Assembly: GCA_963837325.1 (NCBI GenBank)
Contig: CAWIMV010000001.1
Span: 2,790,001 to 2,854,000, forward strand
Length of the DNA: 64,000 nt
Origin: CAVQKZ01 sp963837325
Lineage (GTDB): Bacteria; Actinomycetota; Actinomycetes; Mycobacteriales; Jatrophihabitantaceae
Direction of reading: 5' to 3'
The notes beneath the pieces were generated by a model that saw nothing but the letters and a program-made list of their open reading frames with translations, was not told the origin of the DNA and did no database searches. Numbering within the stretch: position 1 is the first letter of the stretch; each line of letters starts with the position of its first letter. The position numbers and the translations under genes are program-made. Of the stretch, positions 25,126 to 33,070 are shown piece after piece.

Positions 25126-26675
25126 TCAACCGGCGCCGTACGACAGGTGACGACGGAGCGACGTTGGTCATCGTCCTCATCCTGGTCACCGTCATCGCAG
25201 TCGTGCTGGGCACCATTCTCGCCGAGGCCGACACCGGCGCGCGGTCAACAGTCGCGCTCGGCGATCAGGCCGCGAGTCAGTACGCGACTGACGGGGCCGG
25301 TCAGGCTGCCGTCTCCCAACTGAGCCAGGGCACATTTCCCGCCAACTGCGCCACGCCCACAGGCACCTCGGAGAATCTCGGCAGCGCCGGTTCACCGTTC
25401 TACGTCGTTCCCGGGTCGGGCAGCACGTCGTACAACGCCACGGTGAAATGCGCCCCGGATACCGGAAGCGGTGCGGGCGTGACGATCACCGATGCGAACC
25501 GGCCGAAGTACGCGCTGCTCACCCGAAGCACCGCGGCCTCGCCCGACGGGCAGACGTTCGGGCAGGCGAACAAGGACATCTACGTCACCGGCGGCGATGT
25601 CGTGTCCAAATCGAAGATCAACAGTAACAAGGCAACACTGAACGTCGACTCGACTTCCGCGATCCGCACCGTGCTGGGCTGCACCGGCACCTTCTCTAAG
25701 CCCTGCACCACCGTGACTGCCGCCAGCATCACCGACACCGTGTACACCCCGCCGACAACGACGGTCGCGACCGCGCCCGCGCCCGTCTGCAACACGGTCG
25801 GGGGCAAGACCATCGCCGCGTTCCGCCCCGGGCTCTACAACAGCGTCGCCATTCTGAACTCGCCGTGTGCGAGCGTTGATCTGGAGTGGTTCAGTCCGGG
25901 TACGTATTACTTCGACTTCAAAAACCCCGGCCAGCACGCCTGGGACATTCCGGCCGAAGTCTTCGGCGGCACTCCGATGAACAATGCGTCGCCGAGCCGG
26001 GTGATCACGCAGGCTGATCCGGCCAACGCCGCGAGCCTGAGCGCCCTCAGCCAGTTGCACAGCATGCCGGGGGAATGTGGCGACCCCCGCAGCGTTCCCC
26101 TCCCTGGGGTCGAATTCGTGTTCGGTGGCGACAGCACCGTCGGCCTTTCGTCGAACTCGATGGAACTGTGCGCGACCTACTCGGCGACCAGAACGCCGAT
26201 CGCGATGTACGGCCTCGCCAGTGCGTTGACCGGCCAAGGACTCACAGTGGCTGCCCAATCCGGGTGCATCGTCGCGGCCGACCCGTGTTCGATGATCACC
26301 ACACCCTCGAACGGCCACCCGGAGTTTCACCTCAACGGCTTGTTCTATGCGCCGGTGGCCAGCCTCGACATCACCTTCAAGAACTCACCGGGTCAGACCT
26401 TCAACTGGGGTCTCATCGCCTGGACCTTCTCCGTGGATACCGTGGGAACGACGATTCAGAATCCGCTTGTCGAATTACCCGGGGGCGGAGGAGTAGCGAC
26501 GTCATTCTCAGTGATGTACGTATCTGTGTGGCTGTGTGCTGCGTCCGCTACGCCGTGTCCGACCACGGATGCCGGAGGCAATCCACTACCCGCTCAGCTT
26601 CGCGCCAAGGTTCAGGTCACTGGTACGGGTCAACCCGCCACGGTGAAGGTATTGAGCTGGAACGAGATCCGCTAA
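25122..26675 (+). CDS. Large PilX-like pilus-associated protein
   Basis: A 517-residue protein with an N-terminal basic stretch, then DDGATLVIVLILVTVIAVVLGT, a pilin-like hydrophobic helix. A PilX-type N-terminus without the canonical G/FTLIE site is likely. The extracellular part is about 480 residues, rich in Ser, Thr, Ala and Pro, with several cysteines and SPGTYYFDFKNPGQHAWDI in the centre. It overlaps the preceding prepilin by 4 bases. Its size suggests a tip adhesin or a surface domain carried by the minor-pilin complex, an inference from position. Confidence 0.75.
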   Translation: MINRRRTTGDDGATLVIVLILVTVIAVVLGTILAEADTGARSTVALGDQAASQYATDGAGQAAVSQLSQGTFPANCATPTGTSENLGSAGSPFYVVPGSGSTSYNATVKCAPDTGSGAGVTITDANRPKYALLTRSTAASPDGQTFGQANKDIYVTGGDVVSKSKINSNKATLNVDSTSAIRTVLGCTGTFSKPCTTVTAASITDTVYTPPTTTVATAPAPVCNTVGGKTIAAFRPGLYNSVAILNSPCASVDLEWFSPGTYYFDFKNPGQHAWDIPAEVFGGTPMNNASPSRVITQADPANAASLSALSQLHSMPGECGDPRSVPLPGVEFVFGGDSTVGLSSNSMELCATYSATRTPIAMYGLASALTGQGLTVAAQSGCIVAADPCSMITTPSNGHPEFHLNGLFYAPVASLDITFKNSPGQTFNWGLIAWTFSVDTVGTTIQNPLVELPGGGGVATSFSVMYVSVWLCAASATPCPTTDAGGNPLPAQLRAKVQVTGTGQPATVKVLSWNEIR

Positions 26676-26682
26676 GGGCACA

Positions 26683-27492
26683 ATGGCGAGCATGATCGCC
26701 AACGCGGTGTGGGCCGTGCTCGCCGGGTTGTTGGGATTGGCGGTCGGATCGTTCCTCAATGTGGTGATCTACCGGGTGCCGGCGGGCGAATCGGTGGTGC
26801 GGCCGGCGTCGCGGTGCCCGCAGTGCAAGAGCGAGATCCGTACCCGGCACAACATCCCGGTCCTGGGCTGGTTCATGCTGCGGGGAAAGTGCTTCGACTG
26901 CCAGGCCCCGATCAGCCCGCGCTATCCCATCGTCGAGGCAGTCACCGGCGCCCTGTTCGCCGCCGTGACGGTACGAATCCTGGATCTGCACCTGGGCCCG
27001 GCCCTGCCCGCGTACTTGTACTTCGTCGCCGCGGCCATCGCGTTGGCGGTGATCGACTTCGAACACAAACGATTGCCCGACAAGGTCACCTTGCCGTCCT
27101 ATCCCGTGCTCGCGATTCTGCTCGCGGTGGCGGCCGCGACGCAGCACGATTGGTGGTCACTGGCCCGAGCGGCTATCGGGTCGGCTGCGCTCTATGCGTT
27201 CTACTACACAATCAGGATCGCCTATCCCGCCGGCATGGGCTTCGGCGACGTCAAGCTCGCCGGCCTGCTCGGTGGCGTGCTGGCCTACCTTTCCTGGTCG
27301 GCGCTGGCCGTAGGCGCGTTCCTTGGATTTCTGCTCGGTTCCCTTGGCGGTATCGCCCTGATGGTGAGCGGCAAGGGTGGCCGCAAGACGGCGATACCGT
27401 TCGGCCCGTTCATGATCGGGGGAACGCTGCTGGCCCTGTTCGTGGCTCGCTCGGTCGCCGACGTGTATGTCCGGCTCGTGCAGGGTGGTTGA
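26683..27492 (+). CDS. pilD: Prepilin peptidase and methyltransferase (A24)
   Basis: A 269-residue polytopic aspartic protease that cleaves and N-methylates prepilins. It keeps the N-terminal zinc-binding cytoplasmic loop (CPQCKSEIRTRHNIP, then CFDCQ) and the catalytic Asp pair in VIDFEHKRLPD and MGFGDVKLAG. About eight transmembrane helices are predicted. ATG 26683 or 26692 could be the start. It closes the pil operon and is convergent with the phosphoribosyltransferase gene. Confidence 0.94.
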   Translation: MASMIANAVWAVLAGLLGLAVGSFLNVVIYRVPAGESVVRPASRCPQCKSEIRTRHNIPVLGWFMLRGKCFDCQAPISPRYPIVEAVTGALFAAVTVRILDLHLGPALPAYLYFVAAAIALAVIDFEHKRLPDKVTLPSYPVLAILLAVAAATQHDWWSLARAAIGSAALYAFYYTIRIAYPAGMGFGDVKLAGLLGGVLAYLSWSALAVGAFLGFLLGSLGGIALMVSGKGGRKTAIPFGPFMIGGTLLALFVARSVADVYVRLVQGG

Positions 27493-27497
27493 AGCGC

Positions 27498-28139
27498 TCA
27501 CCCGGAGTATCGGGCCAGCGCCGCTTGTACCTCGGCGTCGGAGAGCTGGTCGAAGTCGGCATAGAACGAGCCGACCGACCGGAACCGTTGCGCGGCAATG
27601 AGAACGGCCACGTCATCGGCGACGGCGGCGAGCTCCCGGACCACGCGTGCCGGGGCCACCGGTGCGGCAACGACGACGGCGGCGGGCGTTTCGGCCCGCG
27701 CCGCGGCAATGGCCGCGCGCACGGTGGCGCCAGTGGCGATGCCGTCGTCGACGAGGATCACCACCCGCCCGTTGAGCGGTAACCGAGGTCGAGCGCCCCG
27801 GTAGGCCCGCTCGCGCCGCGTGACCTCCGCCCTCGCCTCGTCGGTCAGCCGCTCGATCGTCTGCGCATCAACCCGGGCCGTCGCGACGACGTCTGGGTTG
27901 AGTACTCGAACTCCGCCGCCGGCGACTGCGCCGAATGCCAGTTCCGGCTGATCGGGCACGCCCAACTTCCGGACGACGAACACGTCAAGTTCGGCGCCCC
28001 AGGTGCGGGCCACTTCGGCGGCGACGGGCACGCCGCCTCGAGGCAGGCCGAGCACCACGGCGGATGCGTACTCCGGCCGGGACAGACTCGCGCCGAGCAG
28101 CGCGCCCGCCTCTGTACGGTCAGCAAAGCGGTCATTCAC
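27498..28139 (-). CDS. Phosphoribosyltransferase-domain protein
   Basis: A 213-residue type I phosphoribosyltransferase. The family N-terminus FADRTEAGALL follows the GTG at 28139, then VVLGLPRGGVPVAAEVA, and the PRPP loop is VVILVDDGIATGATVRAA. Such stand-alone proteins are common in actinobacteria and their acceptor base is not known. GTG 28139 is chosen because GAGGA lies 11 bases before it and the family homology starts there. ATGs at 28148 and 28160 are alternatives. It separates the pil operon from a second pilA on the other strand. Confidence 0.82.
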   Translation of the reverse strand: MNDRFADRTEAGALLGASLSRPEYASAVVLGLPRGGVPVAAEVARTWGAELDVFVVRKLGVPDQPELAFGAVAGGGVRVLNPDVVATARVDAQTIERLTDEARAEVTRRERAYRGARPRLPLNGRVVILVDDGIATGATVRAAIAAARAETPAAVVVAAPVAPARVVRELAAVADDVAVLIAAQRFRSVGSFYADFDQLSDAEVQAALARYSG

Positions 28140-28567
28140 ACGACACATTTTCCTCACCATTGACGGACCTGCGGAGGTGGCAGTCAATGGCGGATCGATA
28201 TCGGGTTTAACGGCTATGCCGGATATTCTCCTGCGATTCTCTGCCACCCGCTTTGCCTATTTTCTCTTCCTAGTCAAGTATCAGTGATGCGTACAGCGGC
28301 TGGGGGGGTCGAGCGCGCGACCTCGGTCACGCGTTACGCAAGGGCTGATCTTCGGGGGCAGATCGAATGGCCGACGTACACAGAGCGGTGCGCGCTAACA
28401 GTCGCGCCCTGCACATTGAGCAGGCGGGGCGCAGCAGCCTACCTCCCCCCACTGCGTCCCGCCGCCCAACGACCATTGCTGTGTCGTTGGCAGAACACCC
28501 GGAAGTGCACAGCCGGGGATCCGCGTCGCACCGGACACCGCGGAGGAACCGCGTTGCCCGAACTCAC
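28140..28567 (+). promoter_or_regulatory. Long leader region upstream of the second pilin gene
   Basis: 428 bases between the divergent phosphoribosyltransferase and second pilin genes. The first part (28200-28290) is AT-rich for this genome and probably carries both promoters. The rest contains a perfect 8-bp stem-loop (28466-28490) and a bulged GC-rich hairpin near 28407-28435. I support no ORF in it and did not see a known riboswitch core. Confidence 0.4.
28466..28490 (+). promoter_or_regulatory. Stem-loop in the leader of the second pilin gene
   Basis: CCAACGAC (28466-28473) pairs perfectly with GTCGTTGG (28483-28490) around a 9-base loop. It lies about 78 bases before the pilin start, so it could form in the mRNA leader. 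Confidence 0.45.
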
Positions 28568-28924
28568 GTGTTGAACCGCATTCGCTCGCACGCCAGCCGG
28601 GAATCCGGCTTCAGTCTGATCGAGGTGTCGTTGGTCAGCGTGACCCTCAGCAGCCTTGCGGCGATTGCCGTCTTCTCCGTCCATGGCGGCTCGCACAAAG
28701 CCGAAGGCGTTGCCTGCACCGCGGACGTCCGCAATGTGCGGGTAGCCGAGATGGCCTACTTCGAGCAGACCAGCGAGTATGCGCCAACAACCGCGGTGCT
28801 GATGACGGCCGGGCTGCTCAAGACGGAGCCACCGCAAGGCGAGGTCCTGATCGCGATGGTCAACGGGACAGCGTCCGTCACCGGGTCGAGCACCAGCCAC
28901 TGCGCAGGCTTCAGCAGCGGCTAA
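28568..28924 (+). CDS. Second type IV pilin, paralogue of PilA
   Basis: A 118-residue prepilin with leader VLNRIRSHASRESG, then FSLIEVSLVSVTLSSLAAIA, with Glu5 kept. The C-terminal domain aligns with PilA at 19582 along its length: ACTADVRNVRVAEMAYF against ACKSDVKNVEIATEAFY, and LLKTEPPQGEV against LLREAPDAGEV. Both cysteines are kept. It is monocistronic, with its own long leader. The start (GTG 28568 or TTG 28571) lacks a well-placed ribosome site. It could be an alternative major pilin or a minor subunit. Confidence 0.8.
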   Translation: MLNRIRSHASRESGFSLIEVSLVSVTLSSLAAIAVFSVHGGSHKAEGVACTADVRNVRVAEMAYFEQTSEYAPTTAVLMTAGLLKTEPPQGEVLIAMVNGTASVTGSSTSHCAGFSSG

Positions 28925-28933
28925 GCGGTCCGT

Positions 28934-28952
28934 GGCCAAGCACCGATTGGCC
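28934..28952. terminator. Short hairpin between convergent genes
   Basis: GGCCAA (28934-28939) and TTGGCC (28947-28952) form a 6-bp stem with a 7-base loop between the stops of the second pilin gene and the polyprenyl synthase gene. It is weak and without a U-tract, but is placed to end transcription from both sides. Confidence 0.4.
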
Positions 28953-28959
28953 CATAACC

Positions 28960-29955
28960 TCAGCCGGTGCGCTCGATGACGACGTCGGTGAGAGTTCGGA
29001 GTGCGTCGCGCGCCGGCAATTCCGGAAGGTCGGTGAGCAGGCTACGGGCAGTCTGCGCGTAGCTCTTCAACGTCGCCCGAGACTCGGCCAACGCATCCGA
29101 CGAACGCAGCAGGCTGAGGGCTTCGGCGTGTTCGTCGTCGTCCACCAGCGGCCCGGACAGTAGTGACCGCAGGCGCGCTCCCGCGGGCTCGCCTGAACGC
29201 AGCGCGTACAACGCCGGCAAGGTCGCGACCCCTTCCCGCAGATCCGTACCCGGCGTCTTGCCGGACTCGATGGAATCCGAGGCAATGTCGAGGATGTCGT
29301 CACTGATTTGAAACGCGACGCCGATCTGTTGGCCGAAGCTGCGCAGCTTGTCCACCACGCCCTGGTCTACGCCCGCATAGTGCGCCCCGAATTCAGCCGC
29401 AGTGGCAATCAGCGAGCCGGTCTTGTCGGCCAGAACTGCGAGGTAGTGCTCGATCGGGTCGACACCGGCACGCGGTCCCACCGTCTCGCGGATCTGCCCG
29501 ATGACCAGCCGTTCGAAGGTCTGCGCCTGCAGTCGCACTGCGTACGGACCGAGGTCGGCAAGCAGATTGGACGCTCGCGAGAACAGGAAGTCGCCAGTCA
29601 GGATGGCGATGGTGTTGTCCCAGCGGGCGTTGGCCGATGCTGCCCCCCGTCGTACAGCCGCTTCGTCCATCACGTCGTCGTGATAGAGCGTGGCGAGGTG
29701 GGTGAGTTCGACCACGATCGCCGCCGGCACCAACTCCGACCGCGACGGGTCGCCGAAGTGCGCGGCCAAGACGCTCACCAACGGCCGGAACCGCTTGCCG
29801 CCGGCGTCGACGAGATATCCCGCCGCGCCGGCCACGAACTCGTCGTCGGAGTGCACGGCCTGTCGCAGCCCGGTCTCGATTTCGTCGAGCGCAGCGCGCA
29901 CCGACGCCTCGAGCGCGGCGTCGGTGAACTCGACGCCGAGCAGAGTGTGCGTCAC
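28960..29955 (-). CDS. Long-chain polyprenyl diphosphate synthase (menaquinone side chain)
   Basis: A 331-residue trans-prenyltransferase with the first Asp-rich motif in LYHDDVMDEAAVRRG, GKRFRPL at the N-terminal IPP site, the second motif in QISDDILDIASD and KTGSLI between them. It makes a C35-C50 chain, most probably for menaquinone. The GTG start overlaps the nuoN stop (GTGA), so it is the last gene of the nuo array. The window also has MenJ at the front of that array. Chain length cannot be fixed from sequence by eye. Confidence 0.9.
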   Translation of the reverse strand: MTHTLLGVEFTDAALEASVRAALDEIETGLRQAVHSDDEFVAGAAGYLVDAGGKRFRPLVSVLAAHFGDPSRSELVPAAIVVELTHLATLYHDDVMDEAAVRRGAASANARWDNTIAILTGDFLFSRASNLLADLGPYAVRLQAQTFERLVIGQIRETVGPRAGVDPIEHYLAVLADKTGSLIATAAEFGAHYAGVDQGVVDKLRSFGQQIGVAFQISDDILDIASDSIESGKTPGTDLREGVATLPALYALRSGEPAGARLRSLLSGPLVDDDEHAEALSLLRSSDALAESRATLKSYAQTARSLLTDLPELPARDALRTLTDVVIERTG

Positions 29956-31511
29956 CCGACCAGTGTCGCGGCCTTCGCCGCCAGGTCGAGGATGGGCTGC
30001 GGAAAGACGCCCAGCACGACCGTGGCGACCACGCCGAACGTCAGCGCAACCGTGGTCGACCAGCCCGGGATCGCGACGGTCGGACCCCCTTCCGGGGGCT
30101 CGGCGAAGAACATGAGCACCACGATACGGAGGTAGTAGAACGCGGCCACGGCCGAGAACACGAGTGCCATCACCACGAGCGGCGCGGCGACGTGGTACGC
30201 CGCGCGGAATACGTAGAACTTGCCGACGAAACCAGCCGTCAACGGGATGCCGGCCATCGACATGAGCAACACGGTCATCACGATGGCCACGAACGGGCTC
30301 TTGCGGGCCAACCCCGACCACTGCGACAGATGCGTCGCCTCCCCGTCGGCATCGCGCACCAGCATCAGCACGCCGAACGCGGCCATGGTCGAGAACCCGT
30401 ATGTGAGCGAGTAGAACAGCACGCTGGCGATGCCGTCCTTGTTCAACGCCACGAGCCCCACGAGGATGAAGCCGGCGTGCGCGATCGAGGAGTAGGCGAG
30501 GATGCGCTTCACGTCGGTCTGGGTCAGTCCGAAGATGCCACCGACCGCCATCGACGCGATGGCGACGGCCCACAGGATCGGACGCCAGTTCCAAGCGGTC
30601 GCGTTGAAGCCGACGTAGAGCACCCGCAGGATCGCTCCGAACGCAGCGATCTTGGTGCACGAGGCCATGAACGCGGTCACGGGCGTTGGCGAGCCCTGAT
30701 AGACGTCCGGCGTCCAGCTGTGGAACGGCGCGATGCCGGCCTTGAACAGCAGCCCGACCAGCAGTAGGGCCAGTCCGACATAGAGCAGGACGTCAGACTT
30801 GGCCGAACTCCGCGACGCACTGAGGATCACCGGCAGGTCGACGGAGTTGGCGTAGCCGTAGAGCAGCGCCAGCCCGTAGAGGAAGAAGGCCGAGGCGAAC
30901 GCGCCGAGCAGGAAGTACTTCAGCGCCGCTTCTTGCGACAGCAGCCGCCGCCGGCGCGACAGCCCGGCCATCAGGTACAACGGCAGCGACAGCACCTCGA
31001 GCGCCACGAACATCAGCAGCAGGTTGTTCGAGATCGGGAAGATGAGCATGCCCGACACCGCGAACAGCAGCAGCGGAAAGATCTCGGTCTGCACGTGGCC
31101 GGCCCGGTCGAGGCGGCGGTCGGTCGGCGAGCCTACGACCACCGCGGCCGAGGCGACCACCGAACTGCCCACGTCGATGCTGCGCTCGCCGATCAGCAGC
31201 ACGGACATGATGGCCAGCAGGAGAACGGAGCCTTGGATGAACAGGCCGGTGCCGTCGACGGCGAGCGCTCCGGCCACCGTCGTCTCGGACGTGCCGTGCA
31301 GCACGCCGACCATCACCAGGGCGGCGGCCAATCCGGCGACGGCGATGCCCAACTGGATGGGGAATCGATCGGCGCGCGGGACGACGGCCTCGGCCAGCAC
31401 GCCGACCATGGCGGCGCCGAGCACGATCAGGATCGGAGCCAGTGCGTGGTAGGAGACCGACGGGGCGGTGACGTGCGCCGGTGCGGCGGCAGCCAGCAGG
31501 GTGGGCGTCAC
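29952..31511 (-). CDS. nuoN: NADH dehydrogenase I subunit N
   Basis: A 519-residue antiporter-like membrane subunit of complex I with about fourteen transmembrane helices, which takes part in proton translocation. The conserved Lys/His stretches are seen in FKAGIAPFHSWTPDVYQGSP and in DVKRILAYSSIAHAGF. The GTG start overlaps nuoM by 4 bases. It ends shortly after a helix with VLGVFPQPILDLA. Confidence 0.94.
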   Translation of the reverse strand: MTPTLLAAAAPAHVTAPSVSYHALAPILIVLGAAMVGVLAEAVVPRADRFPIQLGIAVAGLAAALVMVGVLHGTSETTVAGALAVDGTGLFIQGSVLLLAIMSVLLIGERSIDVGSSVVASAAVVVGSPTDRRLDRAGHVQTEIFPLLLFAVSGMLIFPISNNLLLMFVALEVLSLPLYLMAGLSRRRRLLSQEAALKYFLLGAFASAFFLYGLALLYGYANSVDLPVILSASRSSAKSDVLLYVGLALLLVGLLFKAGIAPFHSWTPDVYQGSPTPVTAFMASCTKIAAFGAILRVLYVGFNATAWNWRPILWAVAIASMAVGGIFGLTQTDVKRILAYSSIAHAGFILVGLVALNKDGIASVLFYSLTYGFSTMAAFGVLMLVRDADGEATHLSQWSGLARKSPFVAIVMTVLLMSMAGIPLTAGFVGKFYVFRAAYHVAAPLVVMALVFSAVAAFYYLRIVVLMFFAEPPEGGPTVAIPGWSTTVALTFGVVATVVLGVFPQPILDLAAKAATLVG

Positions 31512-33070
31512 TTCAGTCCTCCGACAGCAGTGCCCAGCTGCGGAGCCGGGTCGGTCTTGTGCACGTCGTGCAACGTGGCCCGCACTGCGGGGTTGATGAC
31601 GTCGAGGACCGGCTTCGGGTAGATGCCGAGAAAAACGATCAACGCGATCAACGGTGCGACCGCGAGGACTTCTCGCGGGTTGAGGTCACGGAACTTCGAC
31701 GTCCGTTCGCTGAGCGGTCCCTGGAAGGTGCGCTGGTACAGGTAGAGCACGTAGATCGCGGCCAGCACGATGCCGGTGGTGGCCAGCACCGCGAGGCCCT
31801 TGTGCCGGGTGAACGTCCCGACCAGCACGAGGAACTCGCTGATGAATGTGCTCATGCCGGGCAACGCCAGCGCCGACAGCCCGGCCAGCAGGAACAGCCC
31901 GGCCAGGATCGGGGTCACCTTCGCCGCGCCGCCGTAGTCGTCGACGTTGCGGCTCTTGCCCCGTGCGATCAGCAAACCGACGACGATGAACAGCGCACCC
32001 GTCGACAGGCCGTGGTTCACCATGTACAGCACGGCGCCGCTGCCACCTTGGGTGGTGAACGCGAAGATGCCCAGCCCGATGAAGCCGAAGTGAGCGACGG
32101 ACGTGTAGGCGACCAGCCGCTTCATGTCCCGCTGACCGATGGCGAGGAACGCCGCGTACAGGATGCCGATCACCGACAAGATGAGGATCGTCGGCGCGAA
32201 GTAGCGTGACGCGCCCGGGAACAGGGGCAGGCAGTACCGCAGGAAGCCGAACGTGCCGACCTTGTCCAGCACCCCGACCAGCAACGCGGCACCTCCGGCC
32301 GGGGCTTCGGCGCCGGCGTCGGGCAGCCAGGTGTGGAACGGCACGAGCGGAGCCTTGATGGCGAAGGCGATGAAGAAGCCGAGGAACAGCCACTTCTGCG
32401 TGGCGCCGTCGGGAACCTGGCCGATCAGCTCCGTGATCGAGAACGACCGCGAACCGGTGGTTACGTACAGTCCGATGACCGAGGCCAGCATCAGCAGTCC
32501 GCCGACGAGGGAGTACAGGAAGAACTTCATGGCCGCGTACTGCCGGCGCGGGCCACCGAAGCTGCCGATGATGAAGTACATCGGGACCAGCATCGCCTCG
32601 AAGAAGACGTAGAACAGAAAGACATCAGTGGCGGTGAAGACGCCGATCATGAAGAACTCGAGCAGCAGCAGCAAGCCGAGATAGTTGCGCACGCTGCGCT
32701 GCTTCGCGCCGGGCGCGGCGACCTCTTCAGCCCCGGACTTGCTGTCGAAGGTGTTCCACGAGGCGAGGATCACGGCTGGGATGAGCACGACCGACATGCC
32801 GACCAGGACGAGCGCGATGCCGTCGACACCGAAGGCGATCTGCACGTTGAACGCCTTGATCCAGGTCCAGGCGCCGCGGAACTGGAACCGATCGGCGCCC
32901 GCGCCGGTGTCGAACCGGAAACCGACGACCGCGGTGTAGACGACGACGATGAGCGAGACCGCGAGACTGAGTTGCTTGGCCAGCTTCACCTGGTCCTTGG
33001 GCAACGAGAAGACGACCAAAGACCCGGCCAGCGGGATCAGCACCAGAACGAGCAGCGCAACGTTGTGCAT
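31508..33070 (-). CDS. nuoM: NADH dehydrogenase I subunit M
   Basis: A 520-residue antiporter-like subunit with FAIKAPLVPFHTWLPDAGAE, the helix-7/8 region carrying the functional Lys, and DMKRLVAYTSVAHFGF. The ATG at 33070 overlaps the nuoL stop codon. A longer frame upstream lies within nuoL and is a shadow. Length and helix number are normal. Confidence 0.95.
   Translation of the reverse strand: MHNVALLVLVLIPLAGSLVVFSLPKDQVKLAKQLSLAVSLIVVVYTAVVGFRFDTGAGADRFQFRGAWTWIKAFNVQIAFGVDGIALVLVGMSVVLIPAVILASWNTFDSKSGAEEVAAPGAKQRSVRNYLGLLLLLEFFMIGVFTATDVFLFYVFFEAMLVPMYFIIGSFGGPRRQYAAMKFFLYSLVGGLLMLASVIGLYVTTGSRSFSITELIGQVPDGATQKWLFLGFFIAFAIKAPLVPFHTWLPDAGAEAPAGGAALLVGVLDKVGTFGFLRYCLPLFPGASRYFAPTILILSVIGILYAAFLAIGQRDMKRLVAYTSVAHFGFIGLGIFAFTTQGGSGAVLYMVNHGLSTGALFIVVGLLIARGKSRNVDDYGGAAKVTPILAGLFLLAGLSALALPGMSTFISEFLVLVGTFTRHKGLAVLATTGIVLAAIYVLYLYQRTFQGPLSERTSKFRDLNPREVLAVAPLIALIVFLGIYPKPVLDVINPAVRATLHDVHKTDPAPQLGTAVGGLK

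Noticed and set aside
28284..28574. 96-codon ORF in the leader of the second pilin gene
   Set aside because: It begins with ATGATG without a ribosome site, crosses the stem-loops, and shows no protein-like pattern.
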